DNA from: Salvelinus alpinus
Taxonomy: Eukaryota; Chordata; Actinopteri; Salmoniformes; Salmonidae
Reading direction: 5' to 3'
NCBI RefSeq assembly: GCF_045679555.1
Contig: NC_092122.1
Span: forward strand, 12,265,043 to 12,329,042
DNA length: 64,000 nt
The notes beneath the pieces were generated by a model that did no database searches, was not told where the DNA came from, and saw only the letters and a list, made by a program, of their open reading frames with translations. The translations under genes were made by a program, and so were the position numbers. Shown piece by piece: positions 11,387 to 22,200 of this stretch (the first letter of the stretch is position 1; every line of letters starts with the position of its first letter).

Positions 11387-11706
11387 TTAGGGCTAGGCCC
11401 CTTTTTTCTCAATTTCCGCCTGAATGACGTGCCCAAAGTAAACTGACTGTTGCTCAGACCCTGAAGCCAGGATATGCATATAATTGGTACTATTGGAAAG
11501 AAAACACTTTGAAGTTTGTTTTCACTGTAATAGCTACTCTAAATTGGTCAGTGCAGTTAGATTAACAAGAATTTAAGCTTTCAACCGATGTAAGACACTT
11601 AAGTACCTAAATGTTTAATATCCATCATTTTTATGATTATTTATTTGAATTGCGCGCCCTACAGATTCACAGGAAGTTGCCCCGCTGGTGGGACGCCTAG
11701 CCCTAA
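11387..11706. mobile_element. MITE with TTAGGGCTAGGC termini (piggyBac-like)
   Basis: Left end TTAGGGCTAGGC at 11387, right end GCCTAGCCCTAA at 11706: a perfect 12-bp terminal inverted repeat. TTAA occurs beside the left end (11382-11385). About 320 bp, no ORF. The piggyBac assignment rests on the TTAA context and terminal G/C triplets, so it is tentative. Confidence 0.65.
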
Positions 11707-11900
11707 AATTAATGCACAATAATGTTGGATGCCAACAGCCTATAAACCCCACAGAAGAAGGGGCGGGGACAACAATGATAGCTAGCTAGCTGTACACCGG
11801 TAGACAGTGTTCTTCGCGCTGTTTTCCCACAGTTCTGTTAACAATGGTGAAAGCAGGTGTTCGGCAGGCGGGTAGCGAAGGACACTGTGTGGTAACTTTG

Positions 11901-12076
11901 CCCTTACAAAAAAGATTGCAGTCATAGTGCAGTATAACTGCAGTATGCTGCAAATACTGCATCCAAAATAATAGTTTTTTTACTGCAGTAATTATACTGC
12001 ATCCAAAATACCACAGTCGACTGCAGTTACTGCACTTTTACTGCTGTTTCAAAACGGCAATCTTTTTTTGCAAGGG
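11901..12076. mobile_element. Palindromic MITE, 176 bp
   Basis: Left end CCCTTACAAAAAAGATTGC and right end GCAATCTTTTTTTGCAAGGG form terminal inverted repeats with one substitution and one length difference. The interior repeats CTGCAGT and TACTGCAT on both strands, so the whole unit can fold back. No ORF. Confidence 0.75.
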
Positions 12077-12132
12077 AGTCAGCTAGTCCTAAAGGGGACT
12101 CCGTTACACAGCAGACGGGAGGCGACACCGGG

Positions 12133-12190
12133 TGATGGCTAACTATCAAGCTAGCACACGGTGTCGCTAACTATCAAGCTAGCTAGCGCA
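12133..12190. repeat. Two-copy direct repeat
   Basis: GCTAACTATCAAGCTAGC occurs twice, separated by CACACGGTGTC, in a GC-rich stretch (12080-12260) with no gene. The rest of 12080-12568 holds a second small duplication of GATCCGAGGGTCAACTAAGAA-type sequence near 12410-12475. Confidence 0.8.
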
Positions 12191-12568
12191 CGCTGACACC
12201 CCAGCCTCCCACCTGCTGTGCTAGCGGGAGGCGGGGACGACCGGTAGATGGGCGAAAAAACATTTTATTTCCCTTTTGACACACATTCAAAAGTGTTGCA
12301 CAACCATTCATACATCATTCAAACTCTTCAAATATAATTTTGAAACTGGTCCGTATTTCACATTTTCACACAGACCCAAGGTCTATGGCCACCGAGCAGG
12401 ATCCGACCTGGGATCCAAGGGTCAACTAAGAATTTCAGACCGACTGATCGGGATCCGAGGGTCAACTAAGAAAACTTGTCTTGCAAAACATTTTGGTACT
12501 GAATCAACAGTGGACTAATGACAAAAATACCAAAATAACATTTTTGAGTGTATTTTTCCTTGAAGTTA

Positions 12569-12775
12569 AAATATGAGACCAGATTCCAATGACCCCATAC
12601 TTAGATGTAATGACAACTTCAATGTGGACGAGCCTATGTGTTTTAAAATATTGGAAACTTCAATGTGGCCGACACTGTGTCTAAATTGACACAACCCACA
12701 CATCACAGTCAATCATCTTTCTGTCCTGCAGGAATCTGAGGCAACTATGATCTAGTCTCATAAGTTACCTGACTA
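12569..12775 (+). repeat. Local duplication, copy A1
   Basis: Matches 34815-35010 over its length, and its right half also matches 13146-13235. The best-kept core is TCTTTCTGTCCTGCAGGAAT followed by CTGAGGCAACTATGATCTAG, which looks like a pyrimidine tract, an AG acceptor and a short exon ending in a stop codon. Between A1 and A2 (12780-13145) lies a segment with repeated AACGTTCT-like motifs and no gene. Confidence 0.8.
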
Positions 12776-13145
12776 GTAAAGAGGAATGCTTTTTTAAATC
12801 GTTCTTCGAACAGAAGTGAACATTTCGGCAGTTCTGGGAACTTAATTTTTAGGTTGCAGGGATGTTCTTAGAACGTTTTACTGTGGTTCCGTGATTGTTT
12901 TCCTGGGAGGTTTTATTAATGTTCAGAGAATGTAAATTATAGGTTATTTGAAGATAATGAATTAACATTCTGAGAACATGTTTCAATAAGACTTTGAATA
13001 ACAATGCTAGCTTAGGTTAACGGGGTCAGCTCCAATCTGCAATGGGGCCGACCAATCAGCTGCTTGGGGGAATCCAGGAAGCCATTTCCTGAAATACATA
13101 CACATACATACAAACCCACAACAACACAGAAACTGGGGAACATAA

Positions 13146-13300
13146 CACCCACACATTACAGTCAATCATCTTTCTGTCCCGCAGGAATCTGAGGCAACTA
13201 TGATCTAGTCTAGTAAGTTACCTCCCTGCTACCCAGAGGATGTTACAGTAGTTAGTGAAAATGGCCCAGAGGGTGTTACAGTACTTACCCAGCTAGCACT
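13146..13300 (+). repeat. Local duplication, copy A2
   Basis: Repeats the core described for A1 with one change (TGTCCCGCAG), and extends to CCAGAGGATGTTACAGTAG and then to a second CCAGAGGGTGTTACAGTAC. Compare 35081-35105 in the copy at 34.8 kb. Ends where a Tc1 copy starts. Confidence 0.8.
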
Positions 13301-13304
13301 AGTT

Positions 13305-14450
13305 CTGTCAAACTGGTTGTTGATCATTGCTAGACAACCATTTTCAGGTCTTGCCATAGAAATTCAAGTACATTTAAGTCAAAACTGTAACTCGACGACT
13401 TAGGAACATTCACTGTCCTCTTGGTAAGCAACTCCAGTGTAGATTTGGCCTTGTGTTTTAGGTTATTGTCCTGCTGAAAGGTTAATTAATCTCCCAGTGT
13501 CTGGTGGAAAGCAGACTTAACCAGGTTTTTCTCTAGGATTTTGCTTGTGCTTAGCTCCATTCCGTTTATTTTTTTATCCTGAAAAACACCCCAGGCCTTA
13601 ACGATTACAAGTATACCCATAACATGATGCAGCCATCACTATGCTTGAACATATGAAGTTGTACTCAGTAATATGTTTTGCCCCAAACATAACACTTTGT
13701 ATACAGGACAAAAAGTGAATTGCTTTGCCACATTTTTTGCAGTATTACTTTAGTGTCTTGTTGCAAACAGTATGCATGTTTTTGAATATCTTTTATTCTG
13801 TACAGGCTTCCTTCTTTTCACTCTATCAATTAGGTTAGCATTGTAGAGTAACTACAATGTTGAAACTGTTTTAAAGTAACCATTGGTCTCGTGGTGAAAT
13901 CCCTGAGCGGTTTCCTTCCTCTCCGGCAACTGAGTTAGGAAAGTAGTTACTGTATCGTGTAGTTACTGGGTGTATTGTCACACCATCCAATGTGTAATTA
14001 ATAACTTCATCATGCTCAATAGGATAACAAAGGGGTTGAATACTTATTGACTCAAGACATTCAATGTCTGCTTTTTTTTCTTCCCATCTACCAATAGGTT
14101 CCCTTCTTTGCGAGGCATTGGTAAACCCTCCTGGTCTTTGTGGTTGAATGTGTGTTAGAAATTCACTGCTCGACTGAGGGACCGTACAGATAATTGCATC
14201 TGTGGGGTACAGAGATGAGGTAGTCATTCAAAAATCATGTTAAACACTATTATTTCACACAGATTGAGTCTATGCAACTTATTATGTTACTTGTTAAGCA
14301 CATTTTTACTCCTGAACGTATTTAGCTTTGCCGTAACAAAGGGGCTGAATACTTATTGACTGAAGACATTTCAGCTTTTCATTTTTTAGGAATTTGTCCA
14401 AAATTTGAAAATCAGAATTCCACTTTGACATTATGGGGTATTGTGTGTAG
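13305..14450 (-). mobile_element. Degenerate Tc1-like transposon
   Basis: Same family as 36532-38865: TTGTTGATCATTGCTAGACA, CATAACATGATGCAGCCATC, TGAATACTTATTGACTCAAG and CACTTTGACATTATGGGGTA are shared. Transposase wording on the minus strand is broken by many stops. Both terminal repeats are missing, so the element is truncated at both ends. The duplicate locus at 34.8 kb lacks it. Confidence 0.85.
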
Positions 14451-14531
14451 GAAGGTGGGAAGGTTGTATGCAAAATAACCATATTTTAACCATACTCTCA
14501 CCAAGCTGTAAAAAGCAAATGGTTCTCAGAA

Positions 14532-14644
14532 CATTATGTGCTAGCTGGGTAGTGAACATGGCCAGACACACGAGGTATGTGGCATCATGGAACTGTAGCT
14601 TTCATACATTCAGAGAGAGATGCAAGTGTGTTTCCCGATCACAT
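14532..14644 (+). repeat. Local duplication, copy A4 segment
   Basis: GTAGTGAACATGGCCAGACA through TTTCCCGATCACAT matches 35098-35195. It ends at the insertion point of the LINE at 14645. Confidence 0.85.
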
Positions 14645-15938
14645 CTTTAATTTTTTTTATTTCACCTTTATTTAACCAGGTAGGCTAGTTGAGAACAAGT
14701 TCTCATTTACAACTGCGACCTGGCCAAGATAAAGCAGCAGTGTGAACAGACAACAACACAGAGTTACACATGGAGTAAACAATAAACAAGTCAATAACAC
14801 AGTAGGGGAAAAAATGAGTCTATATACATTGTGTGCAAAAGGCATGAGGAGGTAGGCAATAAATAGGCCATAGGAGCGAATAATTACAATTTAGCAGATT
14901 AACACTGGAGTGATAAATCATCAGATGATCATGTGCAAGTAGAGATACTGGTGTGCAAAAGAGCAGAAAAGTAAATAAATAAAAACAGTAAGGGGATGAG
15001 GTAGGTAAATTGGGTGGGCTGTTTACAGATGGACTATGTACAGCTGCAGCGATCGGTTAGCTGCTCAGATAGCAGATGTTTAAAGTTGGTGAGGGAAATA
15101 AAAGTCTCCAACTTCAGCGATTTTTGCAATTCGTTCCAGTCACAGGCAGCAGAGAACTGGAAGGAAAGGCGGCCAAATGAGGTGTTGGCTTTTGGGATGA
15201 TCAGTGAGATATACCTGCTGGAGCGCGTGCTATGGGTGGGTGTTGTTATCGTGACCAGTGAACTGAGATAAGGCGGAGCTTTACCTAGCATGGACTTATA
15301 GATGACCTGGAGCCAGTGGGTCTGGCGACGAATATGTAGCGAGGGCCAGCCGACTAGAGCATACAGGTCGCAGTGGTGGGTGGTATAAGGTGTTTTAGTA
15401 ACAAAACGGATGGCACTATGATAAACTGCATCTAGTTTGCTGAGTAGAGTATTGGAAGCTATTTTGTAGATGACATCGCCGAAGTCGAGGATCGGTAGGA
15501 TAGTCAGTTTACTAGGATAAGTTTGGCGGCGTGAGTGAAGGAGGCTTTGTTGCGAAATAGAAAGCCGATTCTTGATTTGATTTTGGATTGGAGACGTTTA
15601 ATATGAGTCTGGAAGGAGAGTTTACAGTCTAGCCAGACACCTAGGTATTTATAGATGTCCACATATTCTAGGTCGGAACCGTCCAGGGTGGTGATGCTAG
15701 TCGGGCAGGCGGGTGCAGGCAGCGAACGGTTGAAAAGCATGCATTTGGTTTTACTAGCGTTTAAGAGCAGTTGGAGGCCACGGAAGGAGTGTTGTATGGC
15801 ATTGAAGCTCGTTTGGAGGTTAGATAGCACAGTGTCCAAGGAAGGGCCAGAAGTATACAGAATGGTGTCGTCTGCGTAGAGGTGGATCAGGGAATCGCCC
15901 GCAGCAAGAGCAACATCATTGATATATACAGAGAAAAG
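14645..15938 (-). mobile_element. 5'-truncated LINE (RT and C-terminal region)
   Basis: Minus strand. The 3' tail is at 14645-14690 (CCTGGTTAAATAAAGGTG followed by an A run when read on the minus strand). Coding remnants run from the YADDT motif near 15870 through ASKTKCMLF, YKYLGVWLD, RNKASFTHAAK and, at 15291-15034, the C-terminus ending DRCSCT. At least one frameshift, near 15500, separates the pieces. Compared with the duplicate at 35.2 kb, the insertion lies between CACAT and GAGACCTAATG, and about 95 bp of flank to the right are lost. Endonuclease and N-terminal RT are missing. Confidence 0.88.
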
Positions 15939-15944
15939 AGACCT

Positions 15945-16079
15945 AATGTGAGGCTTTGAGCCTCTAGGTCTCCCACATTTGTTTCCTCACAACAGTCCAG
16001 GGATTTAAGTGTGATTACAGCAGTTAAATGATGTTTTACTAAAGGCTTAAAGCAGGCCATATCCATCTCCCATCCATGA
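15945..16079 (+). repeat. Local duplication, copy A5 segment
   Basis: GCTTTGAGCCTCTAGGTCTC through GCAGGCCATATCCATCTCCC matches 35305-35435. It lies between the two LINE insertions. Confidence 0.85.
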
Positions 16080-16280
16080 TTGCTCTTGTTAGAACGTCAC
16101 TTCCTCTTGAACTTGTAACTTGCAGACGTGTTGCTGTGCGTTTTGTTGCCAACCTTACTTTGCTACCTGACAACTTTACGGTTTTTACTTTTTAATTACC
16201 GTTTATATTTTTAGTTTTTCCCTCACAACTTAATTTTTTTTCTCCATTTGACTTTTTCACTCCGGACGCTTTATCTGGAC

Positions 16281-17269
16281 ATGGTTCGTCAGCACCTTCA
16301 ACAGCCGAAGCTAAGTAGTAACATTAACATGATGCCTTCTAATTGCAGTCGCTGTACTCATAATATACAAGAGAACGATCGCCTTACGTCGAGGATAGCT
16401 GTGCTGCAAGCCCAGCTTCAGACGCAATCGTTAGGCAAGGGTAATTTCAGTGTAGGAAAGGATGAAACTTTCTGCGTCTGTGCCACCAGTAAGTACAGAT
16501 AGTAGTATAAATCCCCTCGCACAGTCCCCACAGCCGGACAACTTTCTCATGGCTTCTGGAGGGAAATGCTGTAGGAATGCTCAACCGGTGTCGCTCATTC
16601 AGCCGACAGAAACTTTCAACCGGTTTTCCCCATTAAGCAGCGAGTCGGAGTCTGAGGCCGAGCCTTCTCTTGTATCTACTCCTCCCGTTACGGGGTCTGA
16701 GACGCCGAAGCTTCCCACTATTAGCTCTGACAAATTGAAAACCCTAGTCATTGGCGACTCCATTACCCGCAGTATTAGACTTAAAACGAATCATCCAGCG
16801 ATCATACACTGTTTACCAGGGGGCAGGGCTACCGAACGTTAAGGCTAATCTGAAGATGGTACTGGCTAAAGCTAAAACTGGCGAGTGTAGAGAGTATAGA
16901 GATATTGTTATCCACGTCGGCACCAACGATGTTAGGATGAAACAGTCAGAGGTCACCAAGCGCAACATAGCTTCAGAGTGTAAATCAGCTAGAAAGATGT
17001 GTCGGCATCGAGTAATTGTCTCTGGCCCCCTCCCAGTTAGGGGGAGTGATGAGCTCTACAGCAGAGTCTCACAACTCAATCGCTGGTTGAAAACTGTTTT
17101 CTGCCCCTCCCAAAAGATAGAATTTGTAGATAATTGGCCATCTTTCTGGGACTCACCCACAAACAGGACCAAGCCTGGCCTGCTGTGGAGTGACGGACTC
17201 CATCCTAGCTCTCATCTTATCTACCAACATAGACAGGGCTCTAACTCCTCTAGCTCCACAATGAAATAG
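16281..17269 (+). pseudogene. LINE ORF1, SGNH/GDSL esterase, frameshifted
   Basis: From ATG 16281 the reading moves through three frames: to about 16490, then 16462-16842, then about 16830-17269, so at least two frameshifts are present. The N-terminal part has CSRCTHNI and a coiled-coil-like stretch (ENDRLTSRIAVLQAQL). The C-terminal part shows the esterase blocks in order: VIGDSITR (catalytic Ser), LPGGR, VIHVGTNDV (GTND) and WSDGLHPS (catalytic Asp and His). In CR1-group LINEs this domain is proposed to help membrane or RNP handling. All three catalytic residues are present, but the protein cannot be made in one piece. Confidence 0.8.
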
Positions 17270-17924
17270 GGTGCAGGCCAGGCAGCAGGCTGTTAGCCAG
17301 CCTGCCAGCTTAGTGGAGTCTGCCACTAGCATAGTCAGTGTAGTCAGCTCACCTATCCCCATTGAGACTGTGTCTGTGCCTCGACCTAGGTTGGGCAAAA
17401 CTAAACATGGCGGTGTTCGCCTTAGCAATCTCACTAGGATAAAGACCTCCTCCATTCCTGCCATTATTGAAAGAGATCGTGATAACTCACATCTCAAAAA
17501 AGGGCTACTTAATGTTAGATCCCTCACTTCAAAGGCAGTTATAGTCAATGAACTAATCACTGATCATAATCTTGATGTGATTGGCCTGACTGAAACATGG
17601 CTTAAGCCTGATGAATTTACTGTGTTAAATGAGGCCTCACCTCCTGGTTACACTAGTGACCATATCCCCCGTGCATCCCGCAAAGGCGGAGGTGTTGCTA
17701 ACACGTTTTTGTCTTTTGAGCTTCTAGTCATGAAATCTATGCAGCCTACTCAATCACTTTTTATAGCTACTGTTTACAGGCCTCCTGTCACGTTCTGACC
17801 ATAGTTCTTTTGTGTTTTCTTTGTTTTAGTGTTGGTCAGGACGTGAGCTGAGTCGGAATTCTATGTTGTGTGTCTAGTTTTCCGTTTCTATGTTTGGCCT
17901 GATATGGTTCTCAATCAGAGGCAG

Positions 17925-18374
17925 TGTAACGCTCGTCTTTATGTGGAAGAGAGGAGGACCAATCCACCAAGCGTGGTGAATGTTCATGATGTTGAATTTT
18001 AATGATTTATCCATCTAAACAGAACACTGACAAAATACAAAATAACAAAACGACGTGAACAGACCTGAACTTGAGAACATAAAACATGAACGCACGAACA
18101 GGAACAAACGAACGAACGAACGAAACGAAGCAGTACCGTGTGGCGAACAAACACAGACACAGCAACAATCACCCACAAACAAACAGTGAGAACAGCCTAC
18201 CTTAATATGGTTCTCAATCAGAGGAAACGTAAAACACCTGCCCCTGATTGAGAACCATATCAGGCTAATACAATGAACCCAACATAGAAACACATAACAT
18301 AGAATGCCCACCCAGCTCACGTCCTGACCAACTAAACAAGGCTAAACAAAGGAAATAAGGTCAGGAACGTGACA
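17925..18374 (-). mobile_element. Solo LTR in inverted orientation, 5-bp target duplication
   Basis: 450 bp, TGTAACG at the left and CGTGACA at the right, flanked by GGCAG at 17920-17924 and 18375-18379. Read on the minus strand it resembles its host LTR (GTCAGGACGTGAG-type sequence, TGATATGGTTCTCAATCAG-type blocks), so it is a relative that inserted head-to-head. It contains an ACGA tetranucleotide run near 18110-18125. Confidence 0.85.
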
Positions 18375-18555
18375 GGCAGGTGTTAGTCATTGTCTCTGAT
18401 TGGGAACCATATTTAGGTAGCCTGTTTTGTGTTGGGTTTTGTGGGTGGTTGTCTTCTGTCTTTGTGTATTGCACCAGATAGGACTGTTTCGGTTTTTGCC
18501 ACATTTGTTATTTTTGTAATTTTGTAGTGTTCACGTTTATCGTCTTTATTAAAAC

Positions 18556-19278
18556 ATGTTGAACACTAACCGCGCTGCGCTTTGGTCCTCTCCTTCGTAC
18601 ACAGAAGAAAGCCGTTACAGAACCACCCACCACAAAAGGACCAAGCAGCGTGGTAACGGGCAGCAGCGGCAGCAGAAGCAGGAGAGGCAGCGATGTCAGG
18701 AAAAATGGACTTGGGAGGACGAGTTGGACGGAAAAGGACCCTGGGCAGAGCCAGGGGAATATCGCCGCCCCAAGGCAGAGCTGGAGGCAGCGAAAGCAGA
18801 GAGGCGGCATTTTGAGGAGCTAGCTCGGCAGCAGAATCTGGATTATACCACTTGGGAGGAGATAGACAGGTGGTCGATCGATCCAGAGAGAGTGCCGGAG
18901 CCCGCCTGGGATTCGCTGGAGCAGTGCGAGGAGGGATACCGGCGAATGAGGTTAGCACGACGGCGCGGTAGGAAGCCCGAGAGGCAGCCCCAAAAATGTT
19001 GGGGGAGGGGGAAAACGGGGAGTGTAGCTGGGTCAAGTAGGAGACTTGAGCCAGCTCCCCGTGCTTATCGTAAGGAGCAGAGGATGGAATCAGAGCAGTC
19101 GGCGAAATTGAGGTATGAGTCGGAGAATGTTGAGGAGTTATTAGACAGATTGGAGGAGAGTGAATGGAGGGGAGATTATGAGACATTCGAGGAGTTGTTG
19201 ATAAAATTGGAGGAGAGTGAAGAGAGAGAGCTGTTGGTTTGGCGTAGTATGCTGGATGTACGTAGTATGTTTACGTAG
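18556..19278 (+). CDS. Charged ORF of unknown function in the small LTR element
   Basis: 240 codons, open from an ATG in the 5' LTR (18556) to TAG at 19276. I do not recognise a domain. The protein is very rich in Glu, Arg, Gln and Trp and looks helical: QQRQQKQERQRCQEKWTWED at about 35-55, then EAAKAERRHFEELARQQNLD, TTWEEIDRWSIDPERVPEPA and, near the end, repeated Glu/Leu units (VEELLDRLEESEWRGDYETF). There is no zinc knuckle, DDE or RT motif. Because the ATG is inside the LTR the true start is uncertain. It could be a divergent gag-like or RNA-binding protein, or simply a non-coding frame kept open by composition. Confidence 0.5.
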   Translation: MLNTNRAALWSSPSYTEESRYRTTHHKRTKQRGNGQQRQQKQERQRCQEKWTWEDELDGKGPWAEPGEYRRPKAELEAAKAERRHFEELARQQNLDYTTWEEIDRWSIDPERVPEPAWDSLEQCEEGYRRMRLARRRGRKPERQPQKCWGRGKTGSVAGSSRRLEPAPRAYRKEQRMESEQSAKLRYESENVEELLDRLEESEWRGDYETFEELLIKLEESEERELLVWRSMLDVRSMFT

Positions 19279-22200
19279 TATATACGTAGTATGTTTGGCG
19301 TACTCTCACGTTCTGACCATAGTTATTTTGTGTTTTCTTTGTGTTGGGTTTTGTGGGTGGTTGTCTTCTGTCTTTGTGTATTGCACCAGATAGGACTGTT
19401 TCGGTTTTGCCACATTTGTTATTTTTGTAATTTTGTAGTGTTCACGTTTATCGTCTTTATTAAAACATGTTGAACACTAACCGCGCTGCGCTTTGGTCCT
19501 CTCCTTCGTCCACAGAAGAAAGCCATATACAGCGTTCCTCACTGAGTTCCCTGAATTCCTATCGGACCTTGTAGTCATAGCAGATAATATTCACATTTTT
19601 GGTGATTTTAATATTCACATGGAAAAGTCCACAGACCCACTCCAAAAGGCTTTCGGAGCCATCATCTGGACCTACTCACTGCCACAGTCATACTCTGGAC
19701 CTAGTTTTGTCCCATGGAATAAATGTTGTAGATCTTAATGTTTTTCCTCATAATCCTGGACTATCGGACCACCATTTTATTACGTTTGCAATCGCAACAA
19801 ATAATCTGCTCAGACCCCAACCAAGGAGCATCAAAAGTCGTGCTACAAATTCTCAGACAACACAAAGATTCCTTGATGCCCTTCCAGACTCCTTCTGCCT
19901 ACCCAAGGACGTCAGAGGACAAAAATCAGTTAACCACCTAACTGAGGAACTCAATTTAACCTTGCGCAATACCCTAGATGCAGTTGCACCCCTAAAAACA
20001 AAAAACATTTGTCATAAGAAACTAGCTCCCTGGTATACAGAAAATACCCGAGCTCTGAAGCAAGCTTCCAGAAAATTGGAACGGAAATGGCGCCACACCA
20101 AACTGGAAGTCCTCCGACTAGCTTGGAAAGACAGTACCGTGCAGTATCGAAGAGCCCCCACTGCTGCTCGATCATCCTATTTTTCCAACTTAATTGAGGA
20201 AAATAAGAACAATCCCCCCAAAAATGTTGACACTGTCGCAAAGCTAACTAAAAAGCAGCATTCCCCAAGTGAGGATGGCTTTCACTTCAGCAGTAATGAA
20301 TTCATGAACTTCTTTGAGGAAAAGACCATGATCATTAGAAAGCAAATTACGGACTCTTTAAATCTGCGTATTCCTCCAAAGCTCAGCTGTCCTGAGTCTG
20401 CACAACTCTGCCAGGACCTAGGATCAATAGAGACACTTAAGTGTTTTAGTACTATATCTCTTGACACAATGATGAAAATAATCATGGCCTCTAAACCTTC
20501 AAGCTGCATACTGGACCCTATTCCAACTAAACTACTTAAAGAGCTGCTTCATGTGCTTGGCCCTCCTATGTTGAACATAATAAACGGCTCTCTATCCACC
20601 GGATGTGTACCAAACTCACTAAAAGTGGCAGTAATAAAGCCTCTCTTGAAAAAGCCAAACCTTGAACCAGAAAATATAAAAAACTATCGGCCTATATCGA
20701 ATCTTCCATTCCTCTCAAACATTTTAGAAAAAGCTGTTGCGCAGCAACTCACTGCCTTCCTGAAGACAAACAATGTATATGAAATGCTTCAGTCTGGTTT
20801 TAGACCCCATCATAGCACTGAGACTGCACTTGTGAAGGTGGTAAATGACCTTTTAATGGCGTCAGACCGAGGCTCTGCATCTGTCCTCGTGCTACTAGAC
20901 CTTAGTGCTGCCTTTGATACCATCGATCACCACATTCTTTTGGAGAGATTGGAAACCCAAATTGGTCTACACGGACAAGTTCTGGCCTGGTTTAGATCTT
21001 ATCTGTCGGAAAGATATCAGTTTGTCTCTGTGAATGGTTTGTCCTCTGACAAATCAACTGTACATTTCGGTGTTCCTCAAGGTTCCGTTTTAGGACCACT
21101 ATTGTTTTCACTATATATTTTACCTCTTGGGGATGTCATTCGAAAACATAATGTTAACTTTCACTGCTATGCAGATGACACACAGCTGTACATTTCAATG
21201 AAACATGGTGAAGCCCCAAAATTGCCCTCGCTAGAAGCCTGTGTTTCAGACATAAGGAAGTGGATGGCTGAAAACGTTCTACTTTTAAACTCGGACAAAA
21301 CAGAGATGCTTGTTCTAGGTCGCAAGAAACAAAGAGATCTTCTGTTGAATCTGACAATTAATCTTGATGGTTGTAAAGTCGTCTCAAATAAAACTGTGAA
21401 GGACCTCGGCGTTACTCTGGACCCTGATCTCTCTTTTGACGAACATATCAAGACTGTTTCAAGGACAGCTTTTTTCCATCTACGTAACATTGCAAAAATC
21501 AGAAACTTTCTGTCCAAAAATGATGCAGAAAAATGTATCCATGCTTTTGTTACTTCTAGGTTAGACTACTGCAATGCTCTACTTTCCGGCTACCCGGATA
21601 AAGCACTAAATAAACTTCAGTTAGTGCTAAATACGGCTGCTAGAATCCTGACTAGAACCCAAAAATGTGATCATATTACTTCAGTGCTAGCCTCCCTACA
21701 CTGGCTTCCTGTTAAGGCAAGGGCTGATTTCAAGGTTTTACTGTTAACCTACAAAGCGTTACATGGGCTTGCTCCTACCTATCTTTCCGAGTTGGTCCTG
21801 CCGTACATACCTACACGTACGCTACGGTCACAAGACGCAGGCCTCCTAATTGTCCCTAGAATTTCTAAGCAAACAGCTGGAGGCAGGGCTTTCTCCTATA
21901 GATCTCCATTTTTATGGAATGGTCTGCCTACCCATGTGAGAGACGCAGACTCGGTCTCAACTTTTAAGTCTTTACTGAAGACTCATCTCTTCCGTGGGTC
22001 ATATGATTGAGTGTAGTCTGGCGCAGGAGTGTGAAGGTGAACGGAAAGGCTCTGGAGCAACGAACCGCTCTTGCTGTCTCTGCCTGGCCGGTTCCCCTCT
22101 CTCCACTGGGATTCTCTACCGCTAACCCTATTACAGGGTCTGAGTCACTGGCTTACTGGTGCTCTTTCATGCCATCCCTAGGAGGGGTGCGTCACTTGAG

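Larger units (their letters stand above)
17786..19523 (+). mobile_element. Small non-autonomous LTR retrotransposon
   Basis: 5' LTR 17786-18619 (TGTCACGTTCTGACC ... GCCGTTACA), of which 455 bp is an inserted solo LTR plus target duplication, so the LTR itself is about 380 bp. 3' LTR about 19306-19523, starting TCTCACGTTCTGACC. It lacks a stretch present in the 5' LTR (from about 17824 to 18430) and its last bases, ending at GAAGAAAGCC. Both share TGGGTTTTGTGGGTGGTTGT, the poly(A) context TTTATTAAAACATGTTG and CTTTGGTCCTCTCCTTCGT. Between them lie about 690 bp with a single ORF and no gag, protease, RT or integrase. It is inserted in the LINE endonuclease. Confidence 0.75.
17271..22010 (+). 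pseudogene. LINE ORF2, endonuclease plus reverse transcriptase, interrupted
   Basis: Part 1 (17271-17785): linker, then endonuclease with LLNVRSL, IGLTETWLKP and SRKGGGVA, cut within FIATVYRPP by an LTR element. Part 2 (19524-22010): endonuclease resumes (FGDFNIHM), shifts frame near 19670, continues with SDHHFITF (catalytic His), then RT from about 20480: [52 protein letters not shown] and [11 protein letters not shown] (catalytic YADD near 21165), and the C-terminal [13 protein letters not shown] region. The RT frame is open for 803 residues. The insertion and one frameshift are the visible lesions. Confidence 0.88.

Noticed and set aside
12276-12518. 80-residue frame with duplicated GS-like motif
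   Set aside because: Arises from a local DNA duplication (GATCCGAGGGTCAACTAAG-type) with no coding signature.
18566-19186. 206-residue frame antisense to the charged ORF
   Set aside because: Mirror frame of a GC-biased region; Pro/Ser-rich with no motif. The plus frame is the better candidate, though neither is proven.
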